Notes: a model not told the origin generated them from the letters alone. A DNA stretch of 37,386 nucleotides from Bremia lactucae (GCF_004359215.1 NC_090610.1:3783240-3820625); one strand, 5' to 3'; shown: positions 1-11,044, numbered from the stretch's first letter. Made by a program: numbers and translations.

Positions 1-745
1 ACAACTCTGAACTTAGGGGTAGCTTCAGAGTCCGCGTCAGTAGGGCATCCCGCCCCTACTGCGCTCCTGCATTTACCGACCCCTCAGTGGTCGATGCAGA
101 ACTCATGCGTCTCGCACGCTGGTTCTTGCCATCGCCGTTTGGGAAGGGAGTCCTCTTTTTGGGCATCTTTGCCCCAGCAGGGACCCTGGCATAGCAGCGA
201 GCCATCATATGGCTTCGCTTGCCGCATTTATAACAGACCACGTATGCATTGCCCAACTCCATAGGAGTGGCATCTGTCCTTTTGGCCGACGGCTTATACC
301 AAGCTGTCGCCGAGGCACTGTTGTAGGATTGCTCCTCAACTAAGGCAATTTGGGTTGCCTCTTCCATCGTCGACGGCACCTTTCTAAAAAGGGCCTGTCG
401 CGATGGGCCATGCCGTAGTCCGTTCATAAACGTGGGCACCTTAATGTGCTCCGGAATCGGACCTACGGTTATGAACGCCGACACCGAGCGCATCTCTTGC
501 ACATACTCTTGCAGAGATCGCTTCGCCTGTCGTGCCCCAAAGAAGCGCGCCTGAAGCAACACTTCGTTGTTCGGCGGCTGGCACAAGGTGCGAATCTTTT
601 CCTTGATGATCGCCCAGGAAGAGAACCTTTCTGTCCGCCATAAGCGCCGAGTAAGCCGACTCTGAGGCCTTACAGCGCAGATGCGACATGGCGTACGACA
701 CCATCCGGCTGTCGTCCTCGATGAGCTGGGCGACACTGCTTATGT
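1..745 (-). mobile_element. Ty3/Gypsy gag with CCHC knuckle, left-truncated by the window
   Basis: A minus-strand reading frame from 736 down to 56 encodes a Gypsy capsid-nucleocapsid piece. Visible are RTLCQPPNNEVLLQARF in the capsid part, FMNGLRHGPSRQALF, the TPMELGN stretch that usually precedes the knuckle, and CYKCGKRSHMMARC (C-x2-C-x4-H-x4-C). The more N-terminal capsid part (SRMVSYAMSHL) lies in a different minus frame (836-441), so a frameshift near position 620 splits the gene. Protease and polymerase would lie beyond base 1. The element meets an oppositely oriented Gypsy relic near 745; both are gags, so this is a nested insertion or rearrangement join. It is a retrotransposon fragment, probably inactive. 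Confidence 0.85.
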
Positions 746-1199
746 TAGAGACGCTGACCAAGAGATATCTGTGGCGGAACCGGAGGACTTCAGCCTTAAG
801 CAGACTTTCGTCCACTCTGGAGCTCAAGAAGTCCACATGGACGACAAGAAAATGGAGGTCCAGAACCTACAGACCTTTCGCATGTAGAGAGCGAGAAACG
901 TCGTTGTTCAAGTTACAAACAATTGTAAAAGTGCAATTGTTGTCAAAAGACGGGCCCCTACGCCTGCCCCACGCCCAGTGCCTAGTAACACTGAGCGAAA
1001 CAATCGACCCCCCCGCTAGGAATAGCGGGGCCGACTCTGTTGCGAAATCGCAACGGCGATTTGGATCGTAAAAAACGAGTGGAGCCAGTAGGTGCGGAGA
1101 ACCCTACTGATCCTGCAACATTAAAGGAATTTGCAGGCGTCTTGACGAAAGTTGCTCCTCACACAGAAACTTTGTGTGCAATTGCCCCCATGTGCCTCA

Positions 1200-1520
1200 T
1201 CACCTTGTAAAATACTGTGCAAAAAATGCCACTAAAGTCCCTAGTCGATTGTGGGGCCCCGAACAATTCTATTCGACGCAAATCGCTAGAAGATCGCAGA
1301 TTTAAATTCATTGAGCGTGACATACCTCTGACGAGAATGACAGTGCGCCTTACAACAGGACATCTGTAGCGGTTAAATAACGTGTAGTTGATATCCAATA
1401 CACTTTGAAGATTAAACAGTACGATGATGATTTCATCGTACTAGATTTTGATGACAAACTTGAATTCATCCTTGGATTACCATGGCTCATAAAGTACGAG
1501 CCATGCATAAACTGACAGCA
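1200..1520 (+). pseudogene. Retropepsin-like protease fragment of Gypsy element
   Basis: Bases 1241-1255 read LVDCG in frame, the active-site position of a retropepsin, with Cys where Thr or Ser is usual. RDIPLTRMTVRLTTG follows near 1318-1365, then YDDDFIVLDFDDKLEFILG and PWLIKYEP near 1420-1505, the C-terminal half of the domain. Frames change between these blocks, so the gene is dead. The same blocks occur in order at 36250-36530. Confidence 0.75.
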
Positions 1521-2037
1521 TCAAGCCGTGACGATGCTAGCCTCTTTCATCAGAAGGACACCCGATGAACGTGTTGGAGCGCTCACAAGCGTCTGGATGC
1601 TCTTCGAGTGAATGCGATGGCCTCACTTTCGATTCGGTCGATAGCATGACTGCACAAGACCTCAGTGTGACAACGCATCACACTGTGGAGTTAGATACCG
1701 ACGGCTGTGCACAAGCACAGGCAGCGGCGAAGTTCGACCACTCGAATAAGTGAAGTAGTGCGAAACAAGTAAGCTAGTTTAGAAAGCAACACTCAAGAAT
1801 TTTTTAAACGCCTGCCTATAAGAGACAGTGCTTAAGTCTTAGATCGACTAGAGCTCTGATTGAGAGTGAATTTCAAAGCCCACCATTCCCTCATCGTCGA
1901 GGAAGGTGCTCAGAGTCTGTGACTCACGCTTGATTGTCATTAGACAAAGGAATGGAAAACACAATCAAACGGTTAGCTGTTTAGGTTCCAACCTCAAAAA
2001 GGAAATAAAGCAAAGGTTGTCACTCGTGTCAACAGTC

Positions 2038-2050
2038 TGATGGGGGAGGG
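2038..2050 (+). other. Polypurine tract of Gypsy element
   Basis: The purine-rich run tgatgggggaggg directly precedes the LTR start TGTAATGGGGCAC. That is where plus-strand DNA priming occurs in LTR retrotransposons, and it fixes this LTR as the 3' LTR of a plus-strand element. Confidence 0.7.
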
Positions 2051-2385
2051 TGTAATGGGGCACACATCGGTTGGAGAACCGTTGTTGTGGACATTAACTT
2101 TATGGGTAAAATATCCTGTTATCTAATTTTAAAATAGTTAGTCACTTAAATCCCATTTATTATGGGTAACAAATGTGCTAGATATCAATCTGGCGGCCAA
2201 AAAAAATCTATTTTAATATGCTAGGGTAAGGTTTTTAGATTTAAATAATTAAATAAAGTTCAGTTATCCTTTTGATCTTAAAGCGTTAAGTGCCTTCCTA
2301 AGGCTTGCGCATTGATCTGTAAGAGATAGAAGCCTTTCTAAGGTATATCCTCTTGGGCACGAGTTCCACTTTTACAAGTGTGTGA
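2051..2385 (+). repeat. LTR, family B (3' LTR fragment)
   Basis: Starts TGTAATGGGGCAC after the polypurine tract. It shares ordered blocks with 7330-7786 and 11190-11475: atgggtaaaat, ccttttgatcttaaagcg, and the 'aaggct...gcgcattgatctgtaagag' stretch. Similarity fades near 2385, so the 3' part of the LTR is missing. Confidence 0.75.
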
Positions 2386-3124
2386 GAATCTATTTCCTTC
2401 TCGCTTCATTGCCCACTTTACCGCCAAGTTTGCCAGACAGTCCAGTAAAGTCTCAAAAAGCGATCACCATCCAATTTCCTGTTGCCGCAGAAGCTGCTTT
2501 GCATCATTAAGATCTTGGGAAGTAGCACAGCTGTCTTGGTTGGCTATTCGCAATGCGCGCAAAAGGTTCCGCGGCGCAACACCTGCGAGGTCTTGTTGCA
2601 CAATCAGAGGCAGATTGTTTTGGTGGAGTACTTTGTTCGTTACTCGAGGATTTGCTGCTACGTTGGCGGGTTCGTGGTTATGTCCTGGCTCCATGATTTT
2701 CAAGCTCCAAATGTCTGACTCGGTAACTTGCCGAATGCCTGCGCAATCCGCGCTACCTTAACTCTGAAGAGGCAATCCGTTTTCCTAGGTTTCTGTGCAG
2801 GCCTTGCACCATGGCCCTCATACCGGCATACTCCATGGTGTATGTAGCCGAACAGCACGCTCTTCATTGGCTGATTCTCCCCCTTCCCAAACCTTTTTAG
2901 CGGATCGTACAGACATCGTACTTTTCGGTTTCAGCGTGAGCTCCATTGGCTTCTTTTGATGTTGCAATTGACGGGTACGTGTTTTCGGCTGGAGGAGGAA
3001 AAGGCATGATAAAAGAACTTTATACGACAGGTGCGGGCTCAGATCTCTTAACTTCGCTAAGTAAATAAAATTTTAGGTTTTGCTTCAATTTTATATGTTA
3101 TGTCTGTGACCGTGTAGTCGACTT
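2386..3124. other. Repeat-derived sequence, possible minus-strand gag remnant
   Basis: No intact gene. A minus-strand frame 2703-2464 (79 codons) and scattered minus-strand words between 2990 and 2760 (KKPMELTLK, in a context like the PMEL block before Gypsy knuckles) suggest another decayed gag. No clear CCHC motif is present. The call is weak. Confidence 0.3.
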
Positions 3125-3185
3125 TCCATAATCCATACTCTAAAATTAAAGGAACCCTTGAACTCCGGTTGGGATAATGTCTCCC
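3125..3185 (+). repeat. 61-bp dispersed repeat, copy 1
   Basis: Matches 6705-6765 over 61 bases with five mismatches and no indel, sharing the core aattaaaggaaccc and ggataatgtctccc. Flanks are unrelated on both sides. It is not part of any LTR recognised here. Confidence 0.8.
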
Positions 3186-4257
3186 AAGTATTTATGTACT
3201 TCTATACAATTGCTTGTTTGCGGTGGCAACAATTTTTTCTACTCAATGGTTGGCGACAATTCTTAGAATAAGCATCTCACGCCGTGCTATGCAACACTTT
3301 TTATCAAATGAGTCTAGCTTAAGTGCTTCGAAAAACAGACCGATGCTGGGAAGCAATCTCTGCACACAGTCTTTTAGGATTTGTTGTGTCTCAAAACTCG
3401 GTACAAAGGAGCAGCAAGCACCTTTAAGTTCTCAACAGCTGGTAGCTCGACCTTTGCTTTGAAATCGTAAGTTTTGAGTGCTTGTGTCAACTATAAGCAC
3501 AGAATGAGCCCATATGAATACTTATACCGCAGATACGCTACTGCGTAATATACCTGGCAACAAGTTGCAACAGTCCGCATTTTTCAGCGGCTAAAAGCCT
3601 ACTCCTTATTGTGCTAGCAACATGCTCATCCAGTTTTTTGTGCTGGGCATTAAACTTTCGATAATTAAGCGAGTACCAAAATTGATGAGCCCCCTCATCG
3701 ATTCGAGCCTGCTTGCACGAAGCTTATTATAAGCCTTTCGGATGAAATAATAAATTTTGTTGATCAGTAGATCCTACGCCACTTCCCGCGGTATGTATCT
3801 AACGGAAAAGTATTACTCTGATATACAGCACAGAAGCCTTATCTGCAAGTTTCATGATCTTAAAGCGCATTCATCCCTCAATGAACGGAGAGATGGGTGC
3901 GCTGATGGCTCACATAATCTGCCGATAAGGCTTTGGCGCTGTCAATAAAAATTCGAAGCTCATCCTTGCTGAAACGCTCACAGAGATACGGGCTATGGGA
4001 AGGACAATTAGTGCTTAGTATCGAAGGCGGTGGCTTAAGAGAGGCAAGCAAGACTAGTTATAAATTGCTTTCAGCCGTAAGAATCTGATACCATTTTTAT
4101 AGCGAGCAAGAGCTACAACGTACTTTCTCGAGCGGAAAGAAAAGCTAGAATGATAATAATTGACGTAATCACGACTTTAGCAGTCTGCAGCGTTTTTTAT
4201 AAATGACGTTAAATTCCTCTCAACTTAAACTTTTCTTTCATGAATCTGCTTAGGCTT
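3186..4257. other. No gene recognised
   Basis: Only short ORFs without recognisable motifs occur (3214-3462 and 3757-3948 on plus, neither with family resemblance). No LTR or RNA gene was seen. Probably old repeat debris. Confidence 0.5.
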
Positions 4258-4304
4258 TTGCGCCAGCGTACAAAAATCCTGTTGCGCCAGCGTACAACAT
4301 CCTG
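4258..4304 (+). repeat. Tandem duplication, 2 x ~24 bp
   Basis: Unit 1 (4258-4281) and unit 2 (4282-4304) both begin ttgcgccagcgtacaa and end atcctg; they differ by a small indel in the A-run. Simple local duplication. Confidence 0.85.
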
Positions 4305-4702
4305 TATTGGCTTTTGATCACTTTAATGCAGAATTTGTTGTTACTTGCAAGATACTTGCAATACAAATTATACTAAATGCGAATGCGCTAAACTGCAAGC
4401 AGTACATCAGAGCACAATTTAAAAAGTAAAAAGGTACACACATCACCGTTTTGCCGCTCTGTCTACGTTAGGTGATAATGCCAAGAATCTGATACGGCCT
4501 ACGTAACGGGCTAACTGCCTCATGTTACACCCCGATTAAGAGCACTTACGGGGAGGTCAATTCATTCGTGTAAAGTTAAATGACTTATCACTCGGGTGAG
4601 GTTAACATAGTGACACACCCTTGTGTATGTGATGCACACAGGTCCATTCACAGCAAATAGGGTGACGTCTGGGAGTGACTTTATCTGCGAGCGGGCGTAT
4701 TT
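4305..4702. other. No gene; possible LTR-end relic near 4500-4550
   Basis: Mostly unrecognised. Around 4500-4535 the words cgtaacggg and tgcctcatgttaca resemble, in reverse orientation with a deletion, the last 60 bp of the LTR at 34557-34922 (TGCCCCGTTACA end). Weak trace of an LTR relic. Confidence 0.3.
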
Positions 4703-4770
4703 AAGATGTGCATCACTAACTGGCAAACGTATTTTAATTAACACGTTTGCCAGTAAGTGATGCACATCTT
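4703..4770. repeat. 28-bp inverted repeat with 12-nt spacer
   Basis: Left arm 4703-4730 and right arm 4743-4770 are reverse complements at 27 of 28 positions, separated by an AT-rich 12-nt loop. The arms start aagatgtgcatcact. If transcribed it would form a long hairpin. No transposase is nearby. It could be the core of a small inverted-repeat element. Confidence 0.9.
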
Positions 4771-4814
4771 TAGAAATGGCATCTAATTAGGTTGCCAGCA
4801 TAGCTTTTAGTATT

Positions 4815-4985
4815 GCCCCACTGTAGCGGAGCTACCTCGCTCCTAAAGTCAGAGGAAGACTTTCAGACTCAGATAGTTATTTAGTTCTATTGAACTAATA
4901 GGTTTAACAACTCAGGGGGTCGTACAAGCTATAAAATTTTAGGTCAAGGGATTCAGAGGTTTGTAAAACCATTGAGCCCACAGTT
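4815..4985 (-). repeat. LTR family B fragment, reverse orientation
   Basis: Read on the minus strand it carries, in order, tcccttgacctaaaa, agcttgtacgac, cttcctctgac and gtagctccgctacag. This matches the 3' portion of the family B LTR at 11330-11480 (cagcttgtacgac, gtagctccgctacag) and 7650-7770. It is a partial LTR of a minus-oriented copy. Confidence 0.65.
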
Positions 4986-5070
4986 ACAATCACAGTTGCA
5001 CAGTAAAGTTCAAATCAGGTCTTTGTAATAGATTCAACTTACAAGACCAACAAGGACAAAATGCCGTGTA

Positions 5071-5124
5071 CGATAACTGAATGGTCCCAAAAGAGTACGC
5101 TCTTTTGGGACCATTCAGTTATCG
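5071..5124. repeat. Perfect 25-bp palindromic hairpin with 4-nt loop
   Basis: Arm 5071-5095 and arm 5100-5124 are exact reverse complements (25 of 25), loop tacg at 5096-5099. The pairing extends a few bases outward with one wobble. Arms begin cgataactgaatgg. This is far beyond chance length and has no coding context. Confidence 0.95.
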
Positions 5125-7329
5125 TGCTCTTTCACTGTGTTTGCTCAACTCCTACCGACCAAACGTCCACTGTATTCTTCTGCTTCCTCCCGCAAGAACA
5201 AGGATGCACTACGAATGGGCTTTAGCACAATTTTAAGAGATAAGCATAATTGTTCTTATTTAATTTGGCGTTTATGAATATCTTGATAACACTTTCTGTC
5301 CAAATATTTAGAGCTTGGATTCAAAAAGCATATCGCGCGATAACCTTCTTTTTGTTGTAGACCGTAAGCTTTCACTCATTAATGGACTCGAAAGGTAATT
5401 TCCAACATGCAAAACCATCCTTTGCATTTGGCACATTGAAAAAAAATTCTTGAAATGTGCGCAAACATTTTCCATCTGGCAAGGAAGGACATACGCGCAC
5501 AATTCTTTCATGCAACAGCATTGTAGGGCTGCGTTTTTGCAGCAACAGAGAAAAAATACCGAGGGGCTGTGCAGACCCTTTCACCTTGCTGCCCTGTGGA
5601 GGCACTCACCTATATTCAGCAGCAAAGGTTGCCAAACAATAAACATTTGTTCGATTATGGCTAAAAGTATGAATCATTTTATGCATACTACAACGCAACG
5701 CGTGAAACGTATACATTACGGGCGCAAAAGGTGGATGCAGTCTTCTACCGGTGACTTACATGTCATTCTTAAGATAATTGATCTGTTTGCATCTTCAAAC
5801 TCAATGAGATAAAGAAGCAATTCGCAAATGACAAAACCTGTCACCTTGCCCCTTTAGACAACGGACTATTATGGCAGAGCATCATGAAGAAGGTTAGCCT
5901 CATCGCATATTCGAGCGCTTCACTACCCTTTCCTAATATTCGCATTTTGAGATTTCCAGTCACACATTGAAAGCAACACATAAACAGTCATTGCGTCGTT
6001 TTGAAGCTGGTAGTGGAATGTGCGATGGCGATTGCTGCAGGCAAATGATGGTTGTAGCATGAGATGGCCCTGTGTGGATCGATATCTCCTCACGCACCGA
6101 TATCCATGGCATTATTTAACAAGCAATGGTGGCTCGAACAACCTCCACCAACAATCTCTGCAAGACCAGCAGACCGTCCGGACTTACCGCAGGTGATTGC
6201 TTTCTGATCCCCCTCGACATCTCTACCAACTTTCCAAGAATCGATTTAACGCATTACCGCAGAGTATCAATGGGCGCCACCACGCTTGCAAAGGCTGATG
6301 GACGAGACTTTAGCAGAAATAGGAACGAGTGGCAATGCAGCAGCTTTTTGGACCCTGTGCTTCGCTCTGGTCGTGGAAGACCTGTGGGGTCCTCCGAGGT
6401 GAGTGAAGCTCCGCAGGGACGCTCTGTGCGTCGCAACTTGTCCCTTTTCGAGCATACCATAATTTTCAGAGGCGAATCGTGGTAAAAAAAAACTCTGGTG
6501 GCGCATCAGATACCGGTGTACCTGTCGGTGAAAGGACATGAGCGCGACCTGCTTGACAGCGTTGCTTTCAAGTTGGTCACACGATGGCCAGTCATGCCCC
6601 CTCCATCCATCTAATAAACTGAATGAAGAATAAAGGGCTGAAACCTCTGATATGGTAAACGGCGACTTCTACTGGTATATTCTTTAGTGATGAGGTCATT
6701 TAAATCCATAATACATACTTTGAAATTAAAGGAACCCCTGAACTCCGGTGGGGATAATGTCTCCCTAATTCTTAGTAAGAAACTAGGTCACAGCGCTTTC
6801 ATGTAGGATTTGTCTGAATCACATGCTGAAAATGCAGCTGCGTGTTTGGCGATCATGCGCTATTTTAGGATTTGGGGCTCTATAAGTTTTACATCACCTT
6901 TAGCAACTCGTTCTTTTTGGAGAAGTTTGTAGTACTTGACATGTATAGTATTATGACATGGCTGGCTACACACAAAATAATGAATAGGCTGTCGGAACCC
7001 ACACTTGGTAGTTGTACGCAAGACTCCGACATTGAAACTCTTGTGCTGGGGCCAACGTAATTGATGCGATCTCCTAGACAATCAAGAGAAATGTCAGCCA
7101 AAACGGAAGTATACCAAGCCATGTATTTTAAATATGGCAACTGGATAACATACTTTATTTTTCCTGACCAAAACCAAGAGTATGATGAAAAGACAGCGGG
7201 TGACAGTAAAGTGTAACACCGGCAGATGAAGCAGACGACCTTATGTAAGCTACCTTGTATTGAGCGGAGCTGTCATCGATTTCAAATAAAACGAAGGTGA
7301 TATGAAATTAGAGAATCCTAATTCAACTC
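5125..7329. other. No gene confidently recognised
   Basis: Several ORFs of 60-120 codons occur on both strands (5450-5812 plus, 5605-5372 minus, 6126-6485 plus). None shows a family motif, and opposite-strand ORFs overlap. The second 61-bp repeat copy lies at 6705-6765. A minus-strand stretch near 5240-5130 reads like protein (LKPIRSASLFLREEAEEYS) but is isolated. Treated as decayed repeat or intergenic DNA. Confidence 0.4.
6705..6765 (+). repeat. 61-bp dispersed repeat, copy 2
   Basis: Partner of 3125-3185, same strand, five mismatches over 61 bases. The ggaaccc and ggataatgtctccc core is preserved. Confidence 0.8.
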
Positions 7330-7786
7330 TGAAAAATCGTTAATGTGGTCCAGTTCACATCATGGGTAAAATCCCTTTTATTATTTATAAAAAGTGATAT
7401 TATCAAAATTCAATTTATTATATATACGCATGGCAAACACCAGATAGAGATCTAGTGACCGAAACCAAACTAAATAGTAGGAAGCGAAAGGGTTTGAATA
7501 TTTAAATACTAATTAAAGTTTAGTTTCCCGTATCATCTTCAAGCATTATGTGCCTTACTAAGGCTCGCGCAGTGAATTGCAAGAGCACTAAGCCTTCCTA
7601 AAGTACATACTCTCGTGCTTTAGTTGCCATATCGTTCGAGCCACTGCGTCCCTTGAACTAGGGTTCAATTAGCTTCACGGTTTTGTAGACTCACTGAATT
7701 GTTATACTTGTAAGTTTAAAGAATTAATAGACTCCTTACGTCTTAAGCTCTTCCTCTAACTTAAAGAGGAAGGTCACCTCGTAACA
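7330..7786 (+). repeat. LTR family B, 5' LTR
   Basis: Shares atgggtaaaat (about 7361), the 'tgtgccttactaaggct' block and 'gtagactcactgaa' with the copies at 2051 and 11190. It ends GTAACA at 7786, next to a primer-binding-site-like sequence. The left edge is uncertain; TGTAACACCGG at about 7219 is an alternative start. Confidence 0.7.
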
Positions 7787-7788
7787 CT

Positions 7789-7801
7789 TGGTAGCATTCG
7801 T
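7789..7801 (+). other. Primer-binding site, TGGTAGC type
   Basis: TGGTAGCATTCG begins two bases after the LTR end. TGGTAGC would pair with a tRNA 3' end GCUACCA, as in initiator Met tRNA of many eukaryotes; pairing beyond seven or eight bases is not evident. The same motif follows the LTRs at 17516 (minus) and 34922. Confidence 0.55.
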
Positions 7802-8289
7802 AGTCAATTTACACCTGAGTCTTCATAAAAAAAAATACGAAGCGTCGGCAGCGATGAATTTCTTCCCTAAACTCTCAGGGTCGAAATGCGTAGCGTTTAA
7901 TAAGCTCAGAACTTTGTTTGGGCTGGATCACATAGATCACGTCCTTTCCTAGGGCCCAAACGGTCTTGATGCAAGGCTAGAAACCGTTATGCAATATAAG
8001 TTCTCTCTTTTCTGACAGGTCCAAGACCACTTAGTGGCATCTATGCCAAACTCGGTACATTCCTGTACCTGACCCAGAGTCCAAGGCTCACCCTCTTGCT
8101 GGCAATGATAGGAAACATGCGGGCAAAAGATGACAAACATCTTCGTCGTTGTATCAAAAATTTGGAGATGGACATGACCTGTCATAAGTCAAGCAGAGCA
8201 CCAACGAATGGCTCTTACCATCTCTAAGCTCGGTGATAGAGCTAATGACGGGTTGTCAGATGTAACACGTTTAAAGACGTCGCATCTCC

Positions 8290-8752
8290 CAAGTGGGACA
8301 CGCTAAAACAGCACTTCTATCGCGTGTTTGCTTTCCTAATCAAGTTTTTCATATACGATCGAAAATGTTTATCGGCTCATCAGGATAAACGGACCCAGGT
8401 GAATATGTCCAGAAGTTGTAAGCTCTTATTGCTGCTAGGCAGCAATAATAGACCCATTTCACGAAGTGAATCTAGTAACCATTTTAATGTAGGGTGGGTG
8501 ACCCGAACGGATGTTTACAGATCTTATCCCGCTTCTTTTGAACGGCGTTTAATATGGCGTCACACGTTGTGTTGAAATTTAAGTCCTTTCGCTTAGTTCA
8601 CAAGAACCTTTGTAGCTCTTCGAGCGCATTCATTTCTTTTACTAGACCAGAACCCATGGAATTCAGTCTCGCTGAAGAGGACGTTGAGCTACACGCAGTT
8701 GAACACAAAAAAAACATCAGTATATGTTATATGTGCGGGAGCGCTTAACACT
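8290..8752 (+). pseudogene. Gypsy gag remnant
   Basis: Frames in this stretch read WDTLKQHFYRVF (from 8294), KCLSAHQDKRTQV, RTDVYRSYPASFE, then EPMEFSLAEEDVELHAVEH and CYMCGS, the start of a zinc knuckle whose second half is lost. The order is that of a Gypsy capsid followed by nucleocapsid. Frameshifts separate the blocks. Confidence 0.7.
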
Positions 8753-9089
8753 TGTGCCTAGTCTATCCATTGCGTCACTCGCACAAAGCTCGAAAAGAGC
8801 ACTAACCAACCCTCATATAAAAAATCTGGTACTGTGCGGGAAAACGCCGATGCCCGGTGAAGAACTAGGCTTTGTGGAATTTCTTGGATATGAGGATCAA
8901 TAGGGCCTAGCCCCAAAGAGTCATGTGCGTAATGACGCGAGGTGTGAGAACAAGCCCAGCTTGTTAATCACTTAAGCGACTGTTAATGGCTTTAATTAGC
9001 CATGGTCAATTTTATTTGGTTAAAGGTCATCTTGCAATTATGCTTGACGTCGTTTACTCGAAGGGAATCAGCGATATGCTGAAGCCCTC

Positions 9090-9370
9090 GAATCGCACGG
9101 AGGTAATTTGATCACTGTTCGCTTAGCGATTGGGACTCGGATCGCCATGTCTAAGTACCATCGAATTAAGTATTAATCTTTGTAAGCTTTAATAGCATGA
9201 AACGCTGTCTTGCCAATGACTTGAATTCGATTTATGATCACATCCTTCGTATGGCCTGGCTTGAACGCCATGAGCCATGGATTGATTAAAAGACGCAGTC
9301 CTGCATCGCAACGCGCAATTTCTCTAGCAAAGCTTTGAATAGTCATGAATTCATCTTTGCCACGCAACTA
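9090..9370 (+). pseudogene. Gypsy protease remnant
   Basis: Around 9190-9330 a plus frame reads YDHILRMAWLERHEPWID followed by a stop. This corresponds to the DVILGLPWLRKYEPRISW block at 36480-36530 and to 1460-1510. The catalytic Asp region upstream could not be recognised. Confidence 0.6.
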
Positions 9371-9849
9371 AAGCGCTACTGGCGCGAGCTTCTGGAAGAG
9401 TCTTTCAGCGGGCTGGACATTGAAATGTTGATTTAATGTTAACATTATCTTTGAGCGTGACTCATTAAGTGTTAGTGGAACGGCACGTACTCCGATGAGT
9501 GATGCTCGTTGTGATAACGAATCACTTGATGCGAAAAGTATATTCGACATACGTTCGAGTCATAAATGGTGTGCCTCCCCAGATACACATAAAGTGGTAC
9601 GTTTAAATTCACTCAGTGTGGTGCGGCCGAGATTGCACCACATTAAGTGTACTGTTTGCAATACGCCAATGCATTTCGGGTAAGACCCGCTTGCCGCATG
9701 TGACGTCATGCGCACACGTTTCTTTAATAATGGAATTAAATTACGTTACTCTAGGCGGCGCTTAGGGCGCGAAATGGATCATCGTTCCTTAAAAATCCTT
9801 CATTCCCATTTTAAGACGTAGTGTATCACACTGTTTACTTTCTGATAAT

Positions 9850-10330
9850 CATGTAATCGACTTGGTCCTGTACTCTTACACGACAGTGGAGGAACAGTGT
9901 GACGTCATTGACGATTTCTTGCGTGCTAAACACGAGGCTGCAATTGTAAGCTTGCGTAGATCTTCCCATTCGACGCCGACATTTAGTTGCAAAAAGCGGA
10001 ATGGTAAATATCGCATTGCGGATACTTACTGAGCTTAATGCTGCTACTATACCAGCACATGCACTTTTTTCTAGAAAATATGTTCTTAAGAAATGGTGGT
10101 GTGTACGATGTACAGTGCGCTCAACTTTGTCGATGATTACTATCAGCTGCTCATGCGAGCAATAGAGCGGTAGCACCCCAAGCGGTATGCTGCAGCAGTG
10201 GCTAGTTATGCATTGAGCGCTTCCCAACGCCTCGGCCACTTTTAATGTCTAGTGATGCAACTGTTTCGTCCAAATAAGATTATGCACCGACTTATTTTAT
10301 GACACTTTTGTGGATAGTCGTGCGAAGCAG
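9850..10330 (+). pseudogene. Gypsy reverse transcriptase remnant
   Basis: Plus-strand frames read DDFLRAKHEAAIVSL (near 9920), NGKYRIADTY (near 10000), TMYSALNFVDDYYQLLMRA (near 10110) and LFRPNKIMHRLI (near 10260). These are successive Gypsy RT blocks. The two-aspartate active-site box that should follow at about 10290 is broken by a stop or frameshift and one Asp is not preserved, so no enzyme can be made. Confidence 0.8.
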
Positions 10331-10519
10331 GGTCGGTCGAACGTGGAAAACCACATAGCCATTTGGGAGCAGGGCTCGAGTGCATGCGCTAAAATAAGCC
10401 GCATGCCAGCTGCTTTTGAATGCAATTTCGGTGGAAAATATTTTCATCAATTTCGGTTGCTTCATTAAAAAGCGAGGCCTAGAGTAGGTCCTGCTAAGGT
10501 AAAAGCCATAGTTATCGGG

Positions 10520-11044
10520 CAGACCGAACGGATTTGCGTAAGTTGTTGAGCCTAACCAACTACTCCCTCAAGAAGAGCGAAAATTACGCTGATTTAGCTC
10601 GGCCATTATCCAGTCTTCTACGAAGGGTACGGTTTGGTGCTGGACGAGAACCTACAGAAATGACTCTTTTAACCTAGTTAAGGATAGCCTCATCTATGCC
10701 TCGATTTTAACGTGCCTATTCCTAATCGGCCTATAAGCGTCGTATGTGACGCATCCAGTTTTGCCATGGACAGTGCTCTGTTACAAACATATGGAGATGG
10801 GCAGGAGCGTGCTTGCGTTCGATTCTCGAAAACTTACAGCTGCGTAAAAGAACTGCCCAATTCATGGCAAAGATCTACGATCAATGAAGTATGCCCTTGT
10901 CAAATAACATTTCACCTGCTTATCTTTAAGCCTATAAGGATCTATAAAGATCATGCATCTTTAAGCACCGCGATGAATTCGCCCATCTCTCACATCAAAT
11001 GGCTCGATTGCTTACATTCTTTGCCGGATATATTTTCCAGGTGA
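10520..11044 (+). pseudogene. Gypsy RT connection and RNase H remnant
   Basis: LRKLLSLTNYSLKKSENYADL and ARPLSSLLRR (10530-10630) are the RT connection region. The open frame 10712-11044 then reads SVVCDASSFAMDSALLQT and IYKDHASLSTA, the first and last catalytic regions of Gypsy RNase H (first Asp in CDAS, last Asp in DHASL). The frame ends at 11044 and no integrase follows. Confidence 0.85.

Larger units (their letters stand above)
746..2385 (+). mobile_element. Decayed Ty3/Gypsy element with gag and protease scraps and a 3' LTR
   Basis: Plus-strand remains of a Gypsy element related to the one at 34557-37386. A gag piece at about 755-870 reads SVAEPEDFSLKQ, matching SVAEQEDFSLRQ in the right-hand element. 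Protease and linker pieces follow (1200-1750), then a gap that would have held RT, RNase H and integrase, then a purine tract and LTR. Internal deletion has brought the protease linker within about 300 bp of the 3' LTR. Stops and frameshifts run throughout. Confidence 0.75.

Noticed and set aside
4258..4304. CRISPR-like or regulatory repeat array
   Set aside because: Only two tandem units with no spacer; a simple duplication in a eukaryotic genome.
6126..6485. 119-codon plus-strand ORF as a gene, or its minus-strand counterpart
   Set aside because: Both strands are open over the same bases with no motif, no initiator and no neighbours of known function.
9835..10239. 134-codon minus-strand ORF
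   Set aside because: It is the shadow of the plus-strand reverse transcriptase remnant, whose motifs are on the other strand.
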